A stretch of 37,462 nt of DNA from JAGOEX01 sp964630905 (GTDB lineage Bacteria > UBP6 > UBA1177): contig CAZVWR010000030.1 of NCBI GenBank assembly GCA_964630905.1, positions 1-37,462 on the forward strand, written 5' to 3'. Both the position numbers and the translations under genes were made by a program. Shown one piece after another: positions 23,176 through 34,196 of this stretch (positions are counted from its first letter, which is position 1; every line of letters begins with the position of its first letter). The notes below the pieces were generated by a model. That model had not been told where the DNA came from and did no database searches. It saw only the letters and a program-made list of their open reading frames with translations.

Positions 23176-25460
23176 TGTGAGATAGGCTCCTTAAAACTTT
23201 CGATGGTGTTTTTAATATTTGTCATCTCGCAAAGTGCGAGAAGAAAGGCGAGGGTCGATTCTGCTCCCTGATTGCGGTTTACTCGATCAATGTGAAGTCC
23301 GTCAAAGCAGCCGCCGTTTGCCGGATTATAAAGTGAAATGCCCATATCATTTGATCCGAGAAACCATTGAAATGCTTTTTTTGCCTCCACATACCAATAT
23401 TGATCCTTTGTTATTAAATATGCTCCAAGACAAGCTGAATTTGTGGAGGATGCTTCAATAGGTTGCTGATCGAACAAAGGTTTCGGCGTACCTTTTTCAA
23501 ATATTCTGTCCGAGCCGACAGGTTGAAAATGTCCGCGGGAAGATGTCTGCATAGATACAAGCCATTTTAAGGAATCAAGTCCGGTATTCAACATTTTTTT
23601 GTTTGATAGACATTTCCCGGCCAATATAAGTGAATGTGGAATTTTTGCGTTGTCATAACTTAACACCGGCTCAAACCAGTTCCATTCCGCAGAGCTGTTT
23701 TCTTTATAGAGACGCAAAAGATGATTTGCGAGTATTTCCATTGTTTTCTTTGTGGATCTGTCACCGGTAAAACGCTTTTGATAGTTGTAGCTGCCGATAA
23801 TGGCAAAAGCCCATGCACGGGGTGATGAGAATGAAAGAATGGAGGATAGCGCTTTCTCAAAAATTTCAGCGGCCATTTGTGAAAAACCATCATTTGCAGA
23901 ATGACTGATACATACTCCAAGAGACCACACAGCTCTTGCATGACAGTCTTGCGAAAAAGATTTATCGACCCATTTTTTTTGAAAAGATAGAAAATTTCTG
24001 AATAGTCCTGTTTTTTCATCCCATGCGTATCTTACAAAACCAAGAAAGCGACTTACAAGATCTTCAAGTTTTGAGCTGCTTACCGTTCCGAGATTTTCAA
24101 GAAGTACAGAAAGAATAAGTGCTCTTGCATTATCATCTGTGCAGTATCCTTCAGCAAAATTTGGCACATTGTGTTGAGCATGCTGGAAGATTCCGGTGGA
24201 ATCAGTCATCCGCAGAAGATGATCAAGTTTGATTTTAGGAAGAATAGATGAATCCTCGTTCATGGGTTTCATTAAATTCTTTTTTCGCATAACGGCAGGT
24301 CTTTTCTGTCGGGATTCTTCAAAAAGATCGGAATACATTTTTGCTGTTTTGCTCCAGATCATTTCCCGTCCGAGCAAAAAAGCGGTTTTCCTCATAGAAT
24401 CGCGTTCAACCGTGTTGTCAAGGAGTCTTAACACAGCTTTTGTAATAGCTTCATGATCTTTAAAAGGGACAAGAATTCCTTTGCCATCGGCAAGTAATTC
24501 CGCGGCATGCCAGTAAGGTGTTGAAACAACAGCGTTTCCTGACCCGAATGAATATGCGAGAGTTCCGGAAGTGATCTGTTTTTCTTCAAGATATGGGGTC
24601 AGATAAATATCGGAAAGTGCAATCAGCTCTTTAAGCTTATCAATGGGAACAAATTTATTGTAAAATATTACATTTTTTTCAATGCCCAGCTTTTCAGCCA
24701 GAAGTTGAAGTGAAAGTCTGTATTTTTCACCTTCATGTTTAAGAAGGTTCGGATGTGTAACTCCGGCAACAAGATATACAACATCGGGATGATATTTAAT
24801 TATTTCAGGAAGTGCCTGCAATACAAATTCAATTCCTTTGCTTGGAGCAAGAAGTCCGAAAGTAAAAAGAACTGTTTTCCCTTCAACGCCATACTGATCT
24901 TTATAAAAACTGGGATCGGTAAAAGGAGCATCATGAATTCCATGTGGTATCAGACGAATTTTCTCTTCTGGTATGTTGTAAGTTCTGCGGAGGATCTCAA
25001 CTGCTTTATTGGCCATTACAACCACATAGTCTGAAATCAAAAGCAGTTCATCCATAACAAGGCGCTGTTCAATGCTCGGGTTGTCCAGAACTGTATGGAG
25101 TGTGGTTATCAGAGGCATTTTCTGATCTCTAAGCATTGAAAGGATATAACTGCCTGCCTTTCCTCCAAAAATTCCATATTCGTGTTGAAGACAGACAATG
25201 TCAACATCATTGATCTTTAAATAATCAGCGGCAGCTTTATATGTTTCAATATCCTTTTCAATTATTTCAAAGCGGACCCGTTCCGGATATTTGTAACCTT
25301 CTTCTATATCGGTGATAGGTATTGAAAAACATTGCACCCCAGGATTAATTGCCGAAAAAGATTCGCAGATATCTGTCGTGAATGTTGCAATACCGCACTG
25401 ACGCGGAGCATAGTTCCCGACGAAAACCACTTTTTTAATAGAATTCATTTTTTTCACCAT
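23172..25460 (-). CDS. Two-domain protein: GT4 glycosyltransferase fused to an (alpha/alpha) barrel-like domain
   Basis: 762 aa. Residues about 10-385 are a GT-B family 4 glycosyltransferase: NYAPRQCGIATFT at the acceptor side, LQHEYGIFGG, then FTFGLLAPSKGIEFVLQALP and the donor-site region SGTLAYSFGSGNAVVSTPYWHAAELL, which replaces the usual EPFG-type motif. Residues about 410-755 are an all-helical domain with TDDNARALILSVLLE, RAWAFAIIGSYNY and RNQGAESTLAFLLALCE, resembling six-hairpin glycosidase folds. GT4 plus helical C-terminal fusions next to GH130 genes recur in bacteria and are thought to work on mannose-containing glycans. No Shine-Dalgarno is convincing; an in-frame ATG at 25448 is an alternative start. 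It is the first gene of the operon with GH130. Confidence 0.85.
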   Translation of the reverse strand: MVKKMNSIKKVVFVGNYAPRQCGIATFTTDICESFSAINPGVQCFSIPITDIEEGYKYPERVRFEIIEKDIETYKAAADYLKINDVDIVCLQHEYGIFGGKAGSYILSMLRDQKMPLITTLHTVLDNPSIEQRLVMDELLLISDYVVVMANKAVEILRRTYNIPEEKIRLIPHGIHDAPFTDPSFYKDQYGVEGKTVLFTFGLLAPSKGIEFVLQALPEIIKYHPDVVYLVAGVTHPNLLKHEGEKYRLSLQLLAEKLGIEKNVIFYNKFVPIDKLKELIALSDIYLTPYLEEKQITSGTLAYSFGSGNAVVSTPYWHAAELLADGKGILVPFKDHEAITKAVLRLLDNTVERDSMRKTAFLLGREMIWSKTAKMYSDLFEESRQKRPAVMRKKNLMKPMNEDSSILPKIKLDHLLRMTDSTGIFQHAQHNVPNFAEGYCTDDNARALILSVLLENLGTVSSSKLEDLVSRFLGFVRYAWDEKTGLFRNFLSFQKKWVDKSFSQDCHARAVWSLGVCISHSANDGFSQMAAEIFEKALSSILSFSSPRAWAFAIIGSYNYQKRFTGDRSTKKTMEILANHLLRLYKENSSAEWNWFEPVLSYDNAKIPHSLILAGKCLSNKKMLNTGLDSLKWLVSMQTSSRGHFQPVGSDRIFEKGTPKPLFDQQPIEASSTNSACLGAYLITKDQYWYVEAKKAFQWFLGSNDMGISLYNPANGGCFDGLHIDRVNRNQGAESTLAFLLALCEMTNIKNTIESFKEPISQ

Positions 25461-25583
25461 AAGTTGTTTCTAAAAAATGGACTGCGGGCAAAAAATTTCA
25501 CATCTTGAAACAGAAAAAGATTGTGCGCAACAAAACAGTATAACTTAAAATACAGAATTAACAACTAATTGATTTTGAAAACA

Positions 25584-25611
25584 TTGAAAAAAGTTTGTTA
25601 ATCTGAATAAT
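25584..25611 (+). promoter_or_regulatory. Promoter for the DUF1566 lipoprotein
   Basis: TTGAAA (25584-25589), 16-nt spacer, AATAAT (25606-25611), with GGAG shortly before the ATG at 25653. The remaining part of the 192-nt divergent gap shows nothing clear. Confidence 0.45.
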
Positions 25612-25652
25612 TACGAAGTGTCTTAGATATTTAAACTGATTGGAGAAAGAAT

Positions 25653-27474
25653 ATGAAGGTTTTTACAGTGCTTGTTTTTGTGCTGATTTTTGCAACTGCT
25701 TGCGGATCTAAGAAAAACGATGTTGAATCGGATGATTCTGACAATTCCCAGATCACTGATACAGATCAGATCGAAACTGTCGACGAAACTGATAACGAAA
25801 CTGTTGACGAAACAGCCGATGAAGCAATTGACAATGACTTGTCCGACGAAGTTTTAACGGAGTCGGATGAGACCGTTGACGAAACTGTTGACGAAACAGC
25901 CGATGAAGCAATTGACAATGACTTGTCCGACGANNNNNNNNNNNNNNNNNNNNNNNNNNNNNNNNNNNNNNNNNNNNNNNNNNNNNNNNNNNNNNNNNNN
26001 NNNNNNNNNNNNNNNNNNNNNNNNNNNNNNNNNAATTTTAACGGAGTCGGATGAGACTGCGGATGAGACTGCGGATGAGACTGCGAATGAAGATAGCGAT
26101 GCTGATGAGATGATCATCCCTTTTTGCGGAAATGGAATTGTTGACGGAAGTGATGATTGTGACGACGGCAATTTGAGTAATGAAGATGATTGCAAAAATG
26201 ACTGTACATGGAATTACTGCGGAGACGGATTTGTTAATGTTGGTGTTGAAGTGTGCGACGGAGCTCCGGCAAGCTGCAGTTCGCTTGGGTTTGGAACTGA
26301 AGGCACTGCGATCTGTATGACTTGTGATTATTGGTTTACGGCAGGGAACTGTTCTCAAGCTGCTGTGTGTCCTGTAAAACCTGAGATTGTAACAGTCTGG
26401 AATGATTACGGAAATGGTGGAACATATACTCAGACCTGGGACGGTTCCGCGTGGATGCCTGAATTATCGACATCTTTCAGCACAGAATCGGGTGATTGCA
26501 AATATCAGTGTGCACCCGATCATTACTGGAACGGTTCAGCGTGCACTGCTGTTGTTAAAATTGGAGTTGTATGCTCCGGTCAGACAAAATGCTATGATAA
26601 TAATGCTGAAATGATTTGCCCGGCAGAGGGGAATGATTTTTATGGTACGGATGCGCAGTATTCAGCTCTTGGCAAATGTACTCAGCGGAGTTTCACGATC
26701 AGCGGAGCTTCAGGGGACGACATTGTTGAAGATAACAATACCGGACTTATCTGGCAGAGATTCCTGCCGGCAAAATACACAGGATGCACGATGGGAGATC
26801 CAATAGGTTCAAACTGCAAATGGTCTGAAGCGGTCAGTTATTGCGACGATTTGAATTACGGCGGATATGCAGACTGGAGGCTTCCTTCAAGAGAAGAGCT
26901 TTCCACACTCCCGAATTACGGACAGAATTCTTCAAATGATTATACATTTCCTTATTTTAAGGGCGAATATTACTGGACATCGACTCCATTCAGCAGTAAC
27001 ACGAACCAAGCATGGTTTGTCGGTTTCAGCGAGGGCAGTTCATATGTCAGCGATAAAAACATTCCAGGTAGCAATGTGTGGTGTGTCCGCGGCGATCCTC
27101 TGATTCAGGCTGATAACTATGTTGAATCTACAGTTGAAGGAAAAGTTATTGTTACTGATACATCGACCGGTCTTGTCTGGACAAAAGAAACAAGTGTCGA
27201 AAAAACATGGATTGATGCATTAAGTTATTGTGAAAGTTCCACTTATGCAGATTTCGACAATTGGAGGCTTCCAAACATAAAAGAGCTCGAAACACTTGTT
27301 GATGATACGGATTACGATCCTGCGAGCAGTTTTCCCGGACTGTCTTCTTTAAATCTGTGGTCATCAACAACTCATGAAGATTCCGGCAATGGTGCATTAT
27401 ATCTATCTTTTTATACAGGTGGAGTGTTCCTGCATAGCAAGACTACCGAATTAAATGTAATATGTGTCCATTAG
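25653..27474 (+). CDS. Lipoprotein with acidic repeats, myxo-type Cys repeat and two DUF1566 domains (interrupted by assembly gap)
   Basis: Signal peptide with lipobox ATAC-G, then a long linker of (D-E-T-V/A)n and NDLSDEVLTESDE blocks. A 100-N gap falls in this repetitive linker; the frames on each side differ by one, which reflects the arbitrary gap length and not a frameshift. After the gap come CGNGIVDGSDDCDDGN...DC and a second CGDGFVNVGVEVCD (eukaryote-like/myxobacterial Cys-rich repeat), then about 130 residues with scattered Cys. Two tandem DUF1566 (Lcl C-terminal) domains end the protein: DNNTGLIWQ ... DWRLPSREEL ... YWTSTPF ... CVRG, and TSTGLVWTKE ... NWRLPNIKELE ... LWSSTTH ... 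ICVH. DUF1566 domains are C-type-lectin-like modules of surface proteins. Ligand unknown. Confidence 0.82.
25934..26033. other. Assembly gap (100 N)
   Basis: Exactly 100 undetermined bases, a conventional placeholder. Both sides are in the acidic repeat (CCGACGA before, TTTTAACGGAGTCGG after), so the assembler probably stopped in a tandem duplication and the true length is unknown. Confidence 0.99.
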
Positions 27475-27498
27475 TTCACTTAATAAAGAACGGTTTTA

Positions 27499-27526
27499 TT
27501 GCCAATTATTTTAATAAAGATAAAAT
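27499..27526 (+). promoter_or_regulatory. Promoter for ridA
   Basis: TTGCCA (27499-27504), 16-nt spacer, TAAAAT (27521-27526), followed by GGAGGAAG at 27552-27559 and the ATG at 27562. Confidence 0.5.
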
Positions 27527-27561
27527 CTTTCTGCTTAAATATCTTTTTGATGGAGGAAGTT

Positions 27562-27942
27562 ATGAAAAAGATCATTTCGACAAGCAATGCACCCAAAGCA
27601 ATCGGTCCTTACAGTCAGGCAGTTGAGGCAAACGGACTTGTTTTCATTTCTGGACAGCTCCCGGTTGATCCAAAGACCGGAAAGATCGTGGAGGGTGATA
27701 TTTCAGCTCAGACTGATATGGTGATGAAAAATATCGGAGCTATTCTTGAAGCGGCTGGCTGCACTTTCGCCGATGTAGTCAAATCAACAGTCCTTCTTCA
27801 TGACATAGCTGATTTTAAAGCAATGAATGAAGTTTACGGACGGTATTATCCTGAAAATTCACCCGCCAGAGCAGCGTATCAGGTCGCAAATCTGCCACTC
27901 GGTGCAAAAATCGAGATAGAAACTATTGCGGTAAAAAATTAA
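27562..27942 (+). CDS. ridA: RidA/YjgF-family enamine/imine deaminase
   Basis: 126 aa, standard length. It hydrolyses reactive 2-aminoacrylate and related imines released by PLP enzymes, in the cytoplasm as a trimer. Hallmarks: APKAIGPYSQAV near the N-terminus, LVFISGQLPVDP, and the signature NSPARAAYQVANLPLGAKIEIETIA, which includes the essential Arg that holds the substrate carboxylate. The start at 27562 follows GGAGGAAG; a longer frame upstream lacks a signal. A radical SAM gene begins 18 nt downstream and is probably co-transcribed. Confidence 0.95.
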   Translation: MKKIISTSNAPKAIGPYSQAVEANGLVFISGQLPVDPKTGKIVEGDISAQTDMVMKNIGAILEAAGCTFADVVKSTVLLHDIADFKAMNEVYGRYYPENSPARAAYQVANLPLGAKIEIETIAVKN

Positions 27943-27960
27943 TAAAATGCCGGAGATTCA

Positions 27961-29139
27961 ATGAAGTTCACAGGTTTTGAAAGGGAAAATCTCATTTTGC
28001 TGAATGAAAATGAATATGGTCGCAACAGTGCCTATTTTAACTGGATAACTGAACTTGAAGCCGAGTCTGCACAAATACTCAGAGATAAACTTCTTGAAGA
28101 AATAAATGATCTTGGTGCGTATTTTGATTTTCTAGGTTCAAAAGCTGATTCACGGTATCTTTCAAAGGGTTGCAGACTTTGCGGAGAAGGGAGATGGTCG
28201 TGTCTTTTTATCAACGGGTCGTGTAACGCAAACTGTTTTTACTGTCCAAGCCGTCAGGACGATGCTGTTATAAAACCGGCAACAAATACACTTGAATTTG
28301 AGAATCCTCAAAAGTATGCCGATTATGTGAATTTTTTCGATTTTAAAGGTGTCAGTTTCAGCGGCGAGGAGCCTTTCATCACTTTTGAAAGAACTATTAA
28401 GTATTTGAAAGAAGTAAGAAAACAATGCAATCCAGATATTTATGTCTGGCTTTACACAAACGGGTCGCTTGTCAATGAAGATCAACTGAAAATGCTTAAA
28501 GATGAAGGTCTGAACGAGATCAGATTCGATATAGGTGCTTTCGGATATTCACTTGAAAAGGCTGAAATGGCGGCCCGTCACATTGGAACTGTCACAGTTG
28601 AGATACCTCTTGCGCCGGATCATTTTGAAACTGTAAGAGATCTTGTTGTGCCTATGAAAAATGCAGGGATAAAGCATCTCAACCTCCATCAGCTCAGAGT
28701 GACTCCTTATAATGTGAACAAAATGATGGAACGGGATTACAAGTTCGTACACGGAACAAAAGTGACTGTTTTTGAAAGTGAAATAAAAGCACTGAAAGTA
28801 ATGATCCATTCTTTAAAAAATGGCGGAGTGCCTGTCAATTACTGCTCTTTTCTTTTTAAAAGCGGTTTTCAGTCAAGTGCAGCAAGAAAAAGATATGCAA
28901 AACTGTCTGTTTTGGACAATGAATTTATCACAGCTAACGGCTATATCCGCAATATTTCTCAAATCGGTTCATCTCTTACGGTGACATATTTCAATCCTGT
29001 TGTTTCAGGAACCGATTTCCGGAGGATAGAAAGAAAAAAGATCGCAGTTTTCAATTCAGAGAATGGATTTTCGCACAAAGACCTTCACGAAATGTCAAAC
29101 TTTGAAATTCTCAGAGGCGGGTTTGAAGACTATTTCTGA
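27961..29139 (+). CDS. Radical SAM protein of unknown specificity
   Basis: 392 aa. The radical SAM 4Fe-4S motif is Cys88-x3-Cys92-x2-Cys95 (CNANCFYC), after an additional Cys-rich stretch CRLCGEGRWSC that could hold another metal or cluster. FSGEEPFITFERTI is the SAM-binding 'GGEP'-like motif (Gly-Glu-Glu-Pro) and VWLYTNGSLV the next conserved strand, as in pyruvate formate-lyase activase-like proteins. The last ~120 residues (SFLFKSGFQSSAARKRYAK, then a beta-rich end) are not recognised. It follows ridA by 18 nt, so the pair may share a promoter; the functional link is unclear. Substrate unknown. Confidence 0.82.
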   Translation: MKFTGFERENLILLNENEYGRNSAYFNWITELEAESAQILRDKLLEEINDLGAYFDFLGSKADSRYLSKGCRLCGEGRWSCLFINGSCNANCFYCPSRQDDAVIKPATNTLEFENPQKYADYVNFFDFKGVSFSGEEPFITFERTIKYLKEVRKQCNPDIYVWLYTNGSLVNEDQLKMLKDEGLNEIRFDIGAFGYSLEKAEMAARHIGTVTVEIPLAPDHFETVRDLVVPMKNAGIKHLNLHQLRVTPYNVNKMMERDYKFVHGTKVTVFESEIKALKVMIHSLKNGGVPVNYCSFLFKSGFQSSAARKRYAKLSVLDNEFITANGYIRNISQIGSSLTVTYFNPVVSGTDFRRIERKKIAVFNSENGFSHKDLHEMSNFEILRGGFEDYF

Positions 29140-29213
29140 AAATTGCAGAAAATGGATTTTTTCTGTAAATTTAATATAATACTCAAGTTTTTCCTGACTG
29201 AAGGGGCGCAGAT

Positions 29214-31289
<2,076 letters not shown>

Positions 31290-31303
31290 TAGGATTTGAT
31301 TTT

Positions 31304-31972
31304 TCAGTGGCGGTTTCGCAGATTATTTTTAATGCTCTGAACCAGCTCTTTTCTTTTTTCAGCGGGTGTTCCGAAGAAATATGATCCCATTACTGCAATA
31401 TCGGCACCAGCTTCATAAACCTTTGAAACTGTTTCGCCATTCACTCCGCCGTCAACAGATATTTCAAAATTAAAGTTGTGTTTTTCGCGGATCTCTTTCA
31501 CTTTGCGTATTTTATCAGTTGCGCTTTCAATATAGCTCTGTCCGCCAAATCCCGGATTTACGCTCATGACAAGGAACAGGTCACACAGATCTCCGCAGTA
31601 TTTAAGAAAGCTTACGGAAGAGTGTGGATTTACTGAAATTCCCGATTTAACACCAAGTTTTTTTATAAACTGTAAAGTTCTGTGAAGGTGAGTTTCGGTT
31701 TCAGCGTGAACAGTTATCATTTGACAACCTGCTTCAACAAAAAGAGGTGCAAAAAGTGTCGGGTTCTTGATCATCAAATGAGCATCAAAAGGGAGAGTTG
31801 TCACTTTCCGGATCTGTTTAACTATCATAGGACCGAAAGTAATGTTGGGTACAAAGTTCCCGTCCATGATGTCAAGATGGACAATGTCGGCGCCGCTATC
31901 TTCAACGGAACGGATTTCGGCTTCAAGTTTTAAAAAATCGGCCGAAAGGATCGAAGGTGCGATCTTGATCAT
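31304..31972 (-). CDS. rpe: Ribulose-phosphate 3-epimerase
   Basis: 222 aa TIM barrel interconverting ribulose 5-phosphate and xylulose 5-phosphate in the pentose phosphate pathway. Motifs: IAPSILSADF, VHLDIMDGNFVPNITFGP (metal-binding His and Asp), FDAHLMI, MSVNPGFGGQ, ISVDGGVN and MGSYFFG. The start at 31972 gives an ATGA overlap with rsmB and a GAGGAAAAC Shine-Dalgarno; a 7-codon longer frame is less likely. Last gene of the def-fmt-rsmB-rpe operon. Confidence 0.96.
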   Translation of the reverse strand: MIKIAPSILSADFLKLEAEIRSVEDSGADIVHLDIMDGNFVPNITFGPMIVKQIRKVTTLPFDAHLMIKNPTLFAPLFVEAGCQMITVHAETETHLHRTLQFIKKLGVKSGISVNPHSSVSFLKYCGDLCDLFLVMSVNPGFGGQSYIESATDKIRKVKEIREKHNFNFEISVDGGVNGETVSKVYEAGADIAVMGSYFFGTPAEKRKELVQSIKNNLRNRH

Positions 31973-33276
31973 TTTGTTTTCCTCATTGCGCATATAAAAA
32001 AAGTATCTCTGTTGTCGTGAATACTGCTAACGGTGTAATAGGCCTTCTCAACTTTGAAATTTGTGTGCTTAAGAAGAAATTTCTGTATCTGATCGGTCGT
32101 TTCCTCTTTTGTGAAAGTACATACTGCAAAAAGGAGTATCCCGTCCTTTTTGACATAATCTGCCGCTGCATTAAGTATCTTTCCAGCCTGTATTGACATT
32201 TTTTCAGGGTCGGAATCGTTTTTAAGCCACTTGATCTCAGGATGTCTTCTTATCGTTCCGAGTGCACTGCATGGGGCATCGATCAGTACTTTGTCAAAAG
32301 AACTATTCCATTCAGGTTTTGGAATGCCGGCATCGTGAAGTTTAACCTCTATGTTGCTTTTTTTGTGTCTTACAGCCGCTTCGGTAAGCAGATTCAGACG
32401 GTGCCTGTTTATGTCGACACCGACAACTTTGCCGGTATTGCCTGTCAGATACGCTGCGAAAAGCGTTTTTCCTCCCGGTGCGGCACAAAGGTCAAGGACC
32501 GTATCACCCTTATTTATATCCATATCGCAGACTGCAAGCTGTGATGATTCGTCCTGAATGAAAACACCGGCTATGTCTTTTATCATGTCATAATTTACAG
32601 CTTTGCTTGTATAGATCGCATATCTGCAGTCTTTTGCGGCAACTGCCTCAGCCCCTTTTGAAACAAGATTTTCAATCACCTTTTCTTTTGTCTTTTCATC
32701 ACCTTCGACCCTCAAAGTTATTCCAAGAGGTCTGTTAATTATCTGAAGATATGTTTCTACCGGTTCTTCGGGCATAAGCGTTACCATTCTTCTATAAAGC
32801 CATTCCGGAACTGAATAAAATGTCTGAAGGAACTTGTCGGGATCATTTTTAAAGAACTTCTCCATATTTTCTTTTGAAGGTTCAATCCGTATGATCTCCC
32901 TTAAAATGAAATTGACAAACCCTCCTGTTTTCTCTCCGCCGCATTTTTTTGCAAGTTCAGCTGCTTCGTTTACAACAAGTGCGGCATCCCTGTTATTCAT
33001 GAATATTATCTGATAAAGCGAAGTCCGGATTATTGAAAGAAGCTCAGGATCGATCCTTTTCAGAGGTTTTTTGAATGCTTTGAAGATCCAGAAATCGAGA
33101 TGTTTCATATTTCTGACGGTTCCATAGACCAGTTCAGTGATGAATCTTCTCTGGTTGTACTCGAAAGAGGAAAGTGAGTCGTTCAGAAGTTCGTTTATGA
33201 ACAGAGACTGGTCAAGAACTGTTCTTGTTAGTGATGAAGCAGTGTAGCGGGGGTCTTTTACTCTGTTGAATGTCAT
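31969..33276 (-). CDS. rsmB: 16S rRNA (cytosine-967-C5)-methyltransferase
   Basis: 435 aa. An N-terminal NusB-like helical RNA-binding domain (about 1-140, with QRRFITELVYGTVRN) precedes a Rossmann methyltransferase domain. VLDLCAAPGGKTLFAA is the SAM motif; the two family cysteines are in DAPCSALGTIRRHPEIKW (Cys336) and VCTFTKEE (Cys386, the predicted nucleophile). It methylates C967-equivalent of 16S rRNA. Overlaps fmt by 4 nt upstream and rpe by 4 nt downstream. Confidence 0.95.
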   Translation of the reverse strand: MTFNRVKDPRYTASSLTRTVLDQSLFINELLNDSLSSFEYNQRRFITELVYGTVRNMKHLDFWIFKAFKKPLKRIDPELLSIIRTSLYQIIFMNNRDAALVVNEAAELAKKCGGEKTGGFVNFILREIIRIEPSKENMEKFFKNDPDKFLQTFYSVPEWLYRRMVTLMPEEPVETYLQIINRPLGITLRVEGDEKTKEKVIENLVSKGAEAVAAKDCRYAIYTSKAVNYDMIKDIAGVFIQDESSQLAVCDMDINKGDTVLDLCAAPGGKTLFAAYLTGNTGKVVGVDINRHRLNLLTEAAVRHKKSNIEVKLHDAGIPKPEWNSSFDKVLIDAPCSALGTIRRHPEIKWLKNDSDPEKMSIQAGKILNAAADYVKKDGILLFAVCTFTKEETTDQIQKFLLKHTNFKVEKAYYTVSSIHDNRDTFFICAMRKTK

Positions 33277-34196
33277 CCGAGCAGTTCTCCTTTCTGAGGT
33301 TTGTATCCGTTTATGAATTCGGACGACTTGAGCGATCTTTTTCCAGCCGGTTTGAGTTCAAGTATTTTTATTCCGCCTTTTTGACAACAGACTGAAAAAC
33401 TCTCTTTTGCAACATCAGTTATCTCTCCGGGTTTTCCTGTACACTCGCTGATATACTCTGCTTTTTCGATCATAAGAATGTTGTTCCTGAACACTGTCCT
33501 TGTTCCGGGAGAATAGTTGAAGGCCCTGATCTTGTTATGAATTTTCAAGGCATCTTCGCGAAAATCAATTGTCAGGTCATCTTTTTTAATGAGTTTCGTT
33601 TTTACCGCAACGCCAGTCTGCGGTGTTCTTTTCACATTGCCGGAGCATATGGAATCCCAGTTGTTATCCAGTATCTCTATCGAAATACCGACGAGCTTTT
33701 CAAAAAGCCGGCTGGCATTGTCATCAGGTTCTATGTTGCAACGGGCCGAAAAGATAACATCGCCTGTGTCAAGCCCTTCATCCATTATCATTATCGAGGT
33801 GCCTGTTTCATTATCTCCGTTTAATATTGCAGTGTTGACAGGTGTGGCTCCGCGGTATCTGGGCAGAAGAGAGAAGTGGACATTGAGCGGATAAAGTCCT
33901 GCACTGTTTAAAATGTGTGACGGAAGGATCTGCCCGAATGCAACGACAAAAATAATGTCGGGTCCGAAGTCCTTGATTATCTTACATGCTTCATCACTTT
34001 TTGCAGATTCTGTATAAACGGGGATTCCGAGTTCGAGAGCTCTTGTTTTTACAGATGTAGGTTCAAGAGTTTTTCCCCTTTTCCTGATCTTGTCTTTCTG
34101 GGTGAATACTATCATGTCTGTGTTTTTTGAAGCAAGGAAGTTCAGAAAAGGGACGGAGATATCAGGGCTTCCCATAAAGAGTATTTTCAATTTCAT
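33273..34196 (-). CDS. fmt: Methionyl-tRNA formyltransferase
   Basis: 307 aa, normal length. It transfers a formyl group from 10-formyltetrahydrofolate to initiator Met-tRNA. The formyltransferase core has FMGSPDISVPFL and NVHFSLLPRYRGATPVN with the catalytic Asn-His and SLLP, then MDEGLDTGDVIF with the essential Asp. A C-terminal OB-like domain follows. The ATG lies 35 nt inside the 3' end of def, so the two are coupled; the first Met gives the usual N-terminus. Confidence 0.95.
   Translation of the reverse strand: MKLKILFMGSPDISVPFLNFLASKNTDMIVFTQKDKIRKRGKTLEPTSVKTRALELGIPVYTESAKSDEACKIIKDFGPDIIFVVAFGQILPSHILNSAGLYPLNVHFSLLPRYRGATPVNTAILNGDNETGTSIMIMDEGLDTGDVIFSARCNIEPDDNASRLFEKLVGISIEILDNNWDSICSGNVKRTPQTGVAVKTKLIKKDDLTIDFREDALKIHNKIRAFNYSPGTRTVFRNNILMIEKAEYISECTGKPGEITDVAKESFSVCCQKGGIKILELKPAGKRSLKSSEFINGYKPQKGELLG

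Noticed and set aside
25867..27474. A separate gene starting before the assembly gap in the second frame
   Set aside because: The start is in the acidic repeat in the wrong phase and lacks a signal; the phase difference comes from the arbitrary 100-N gap.
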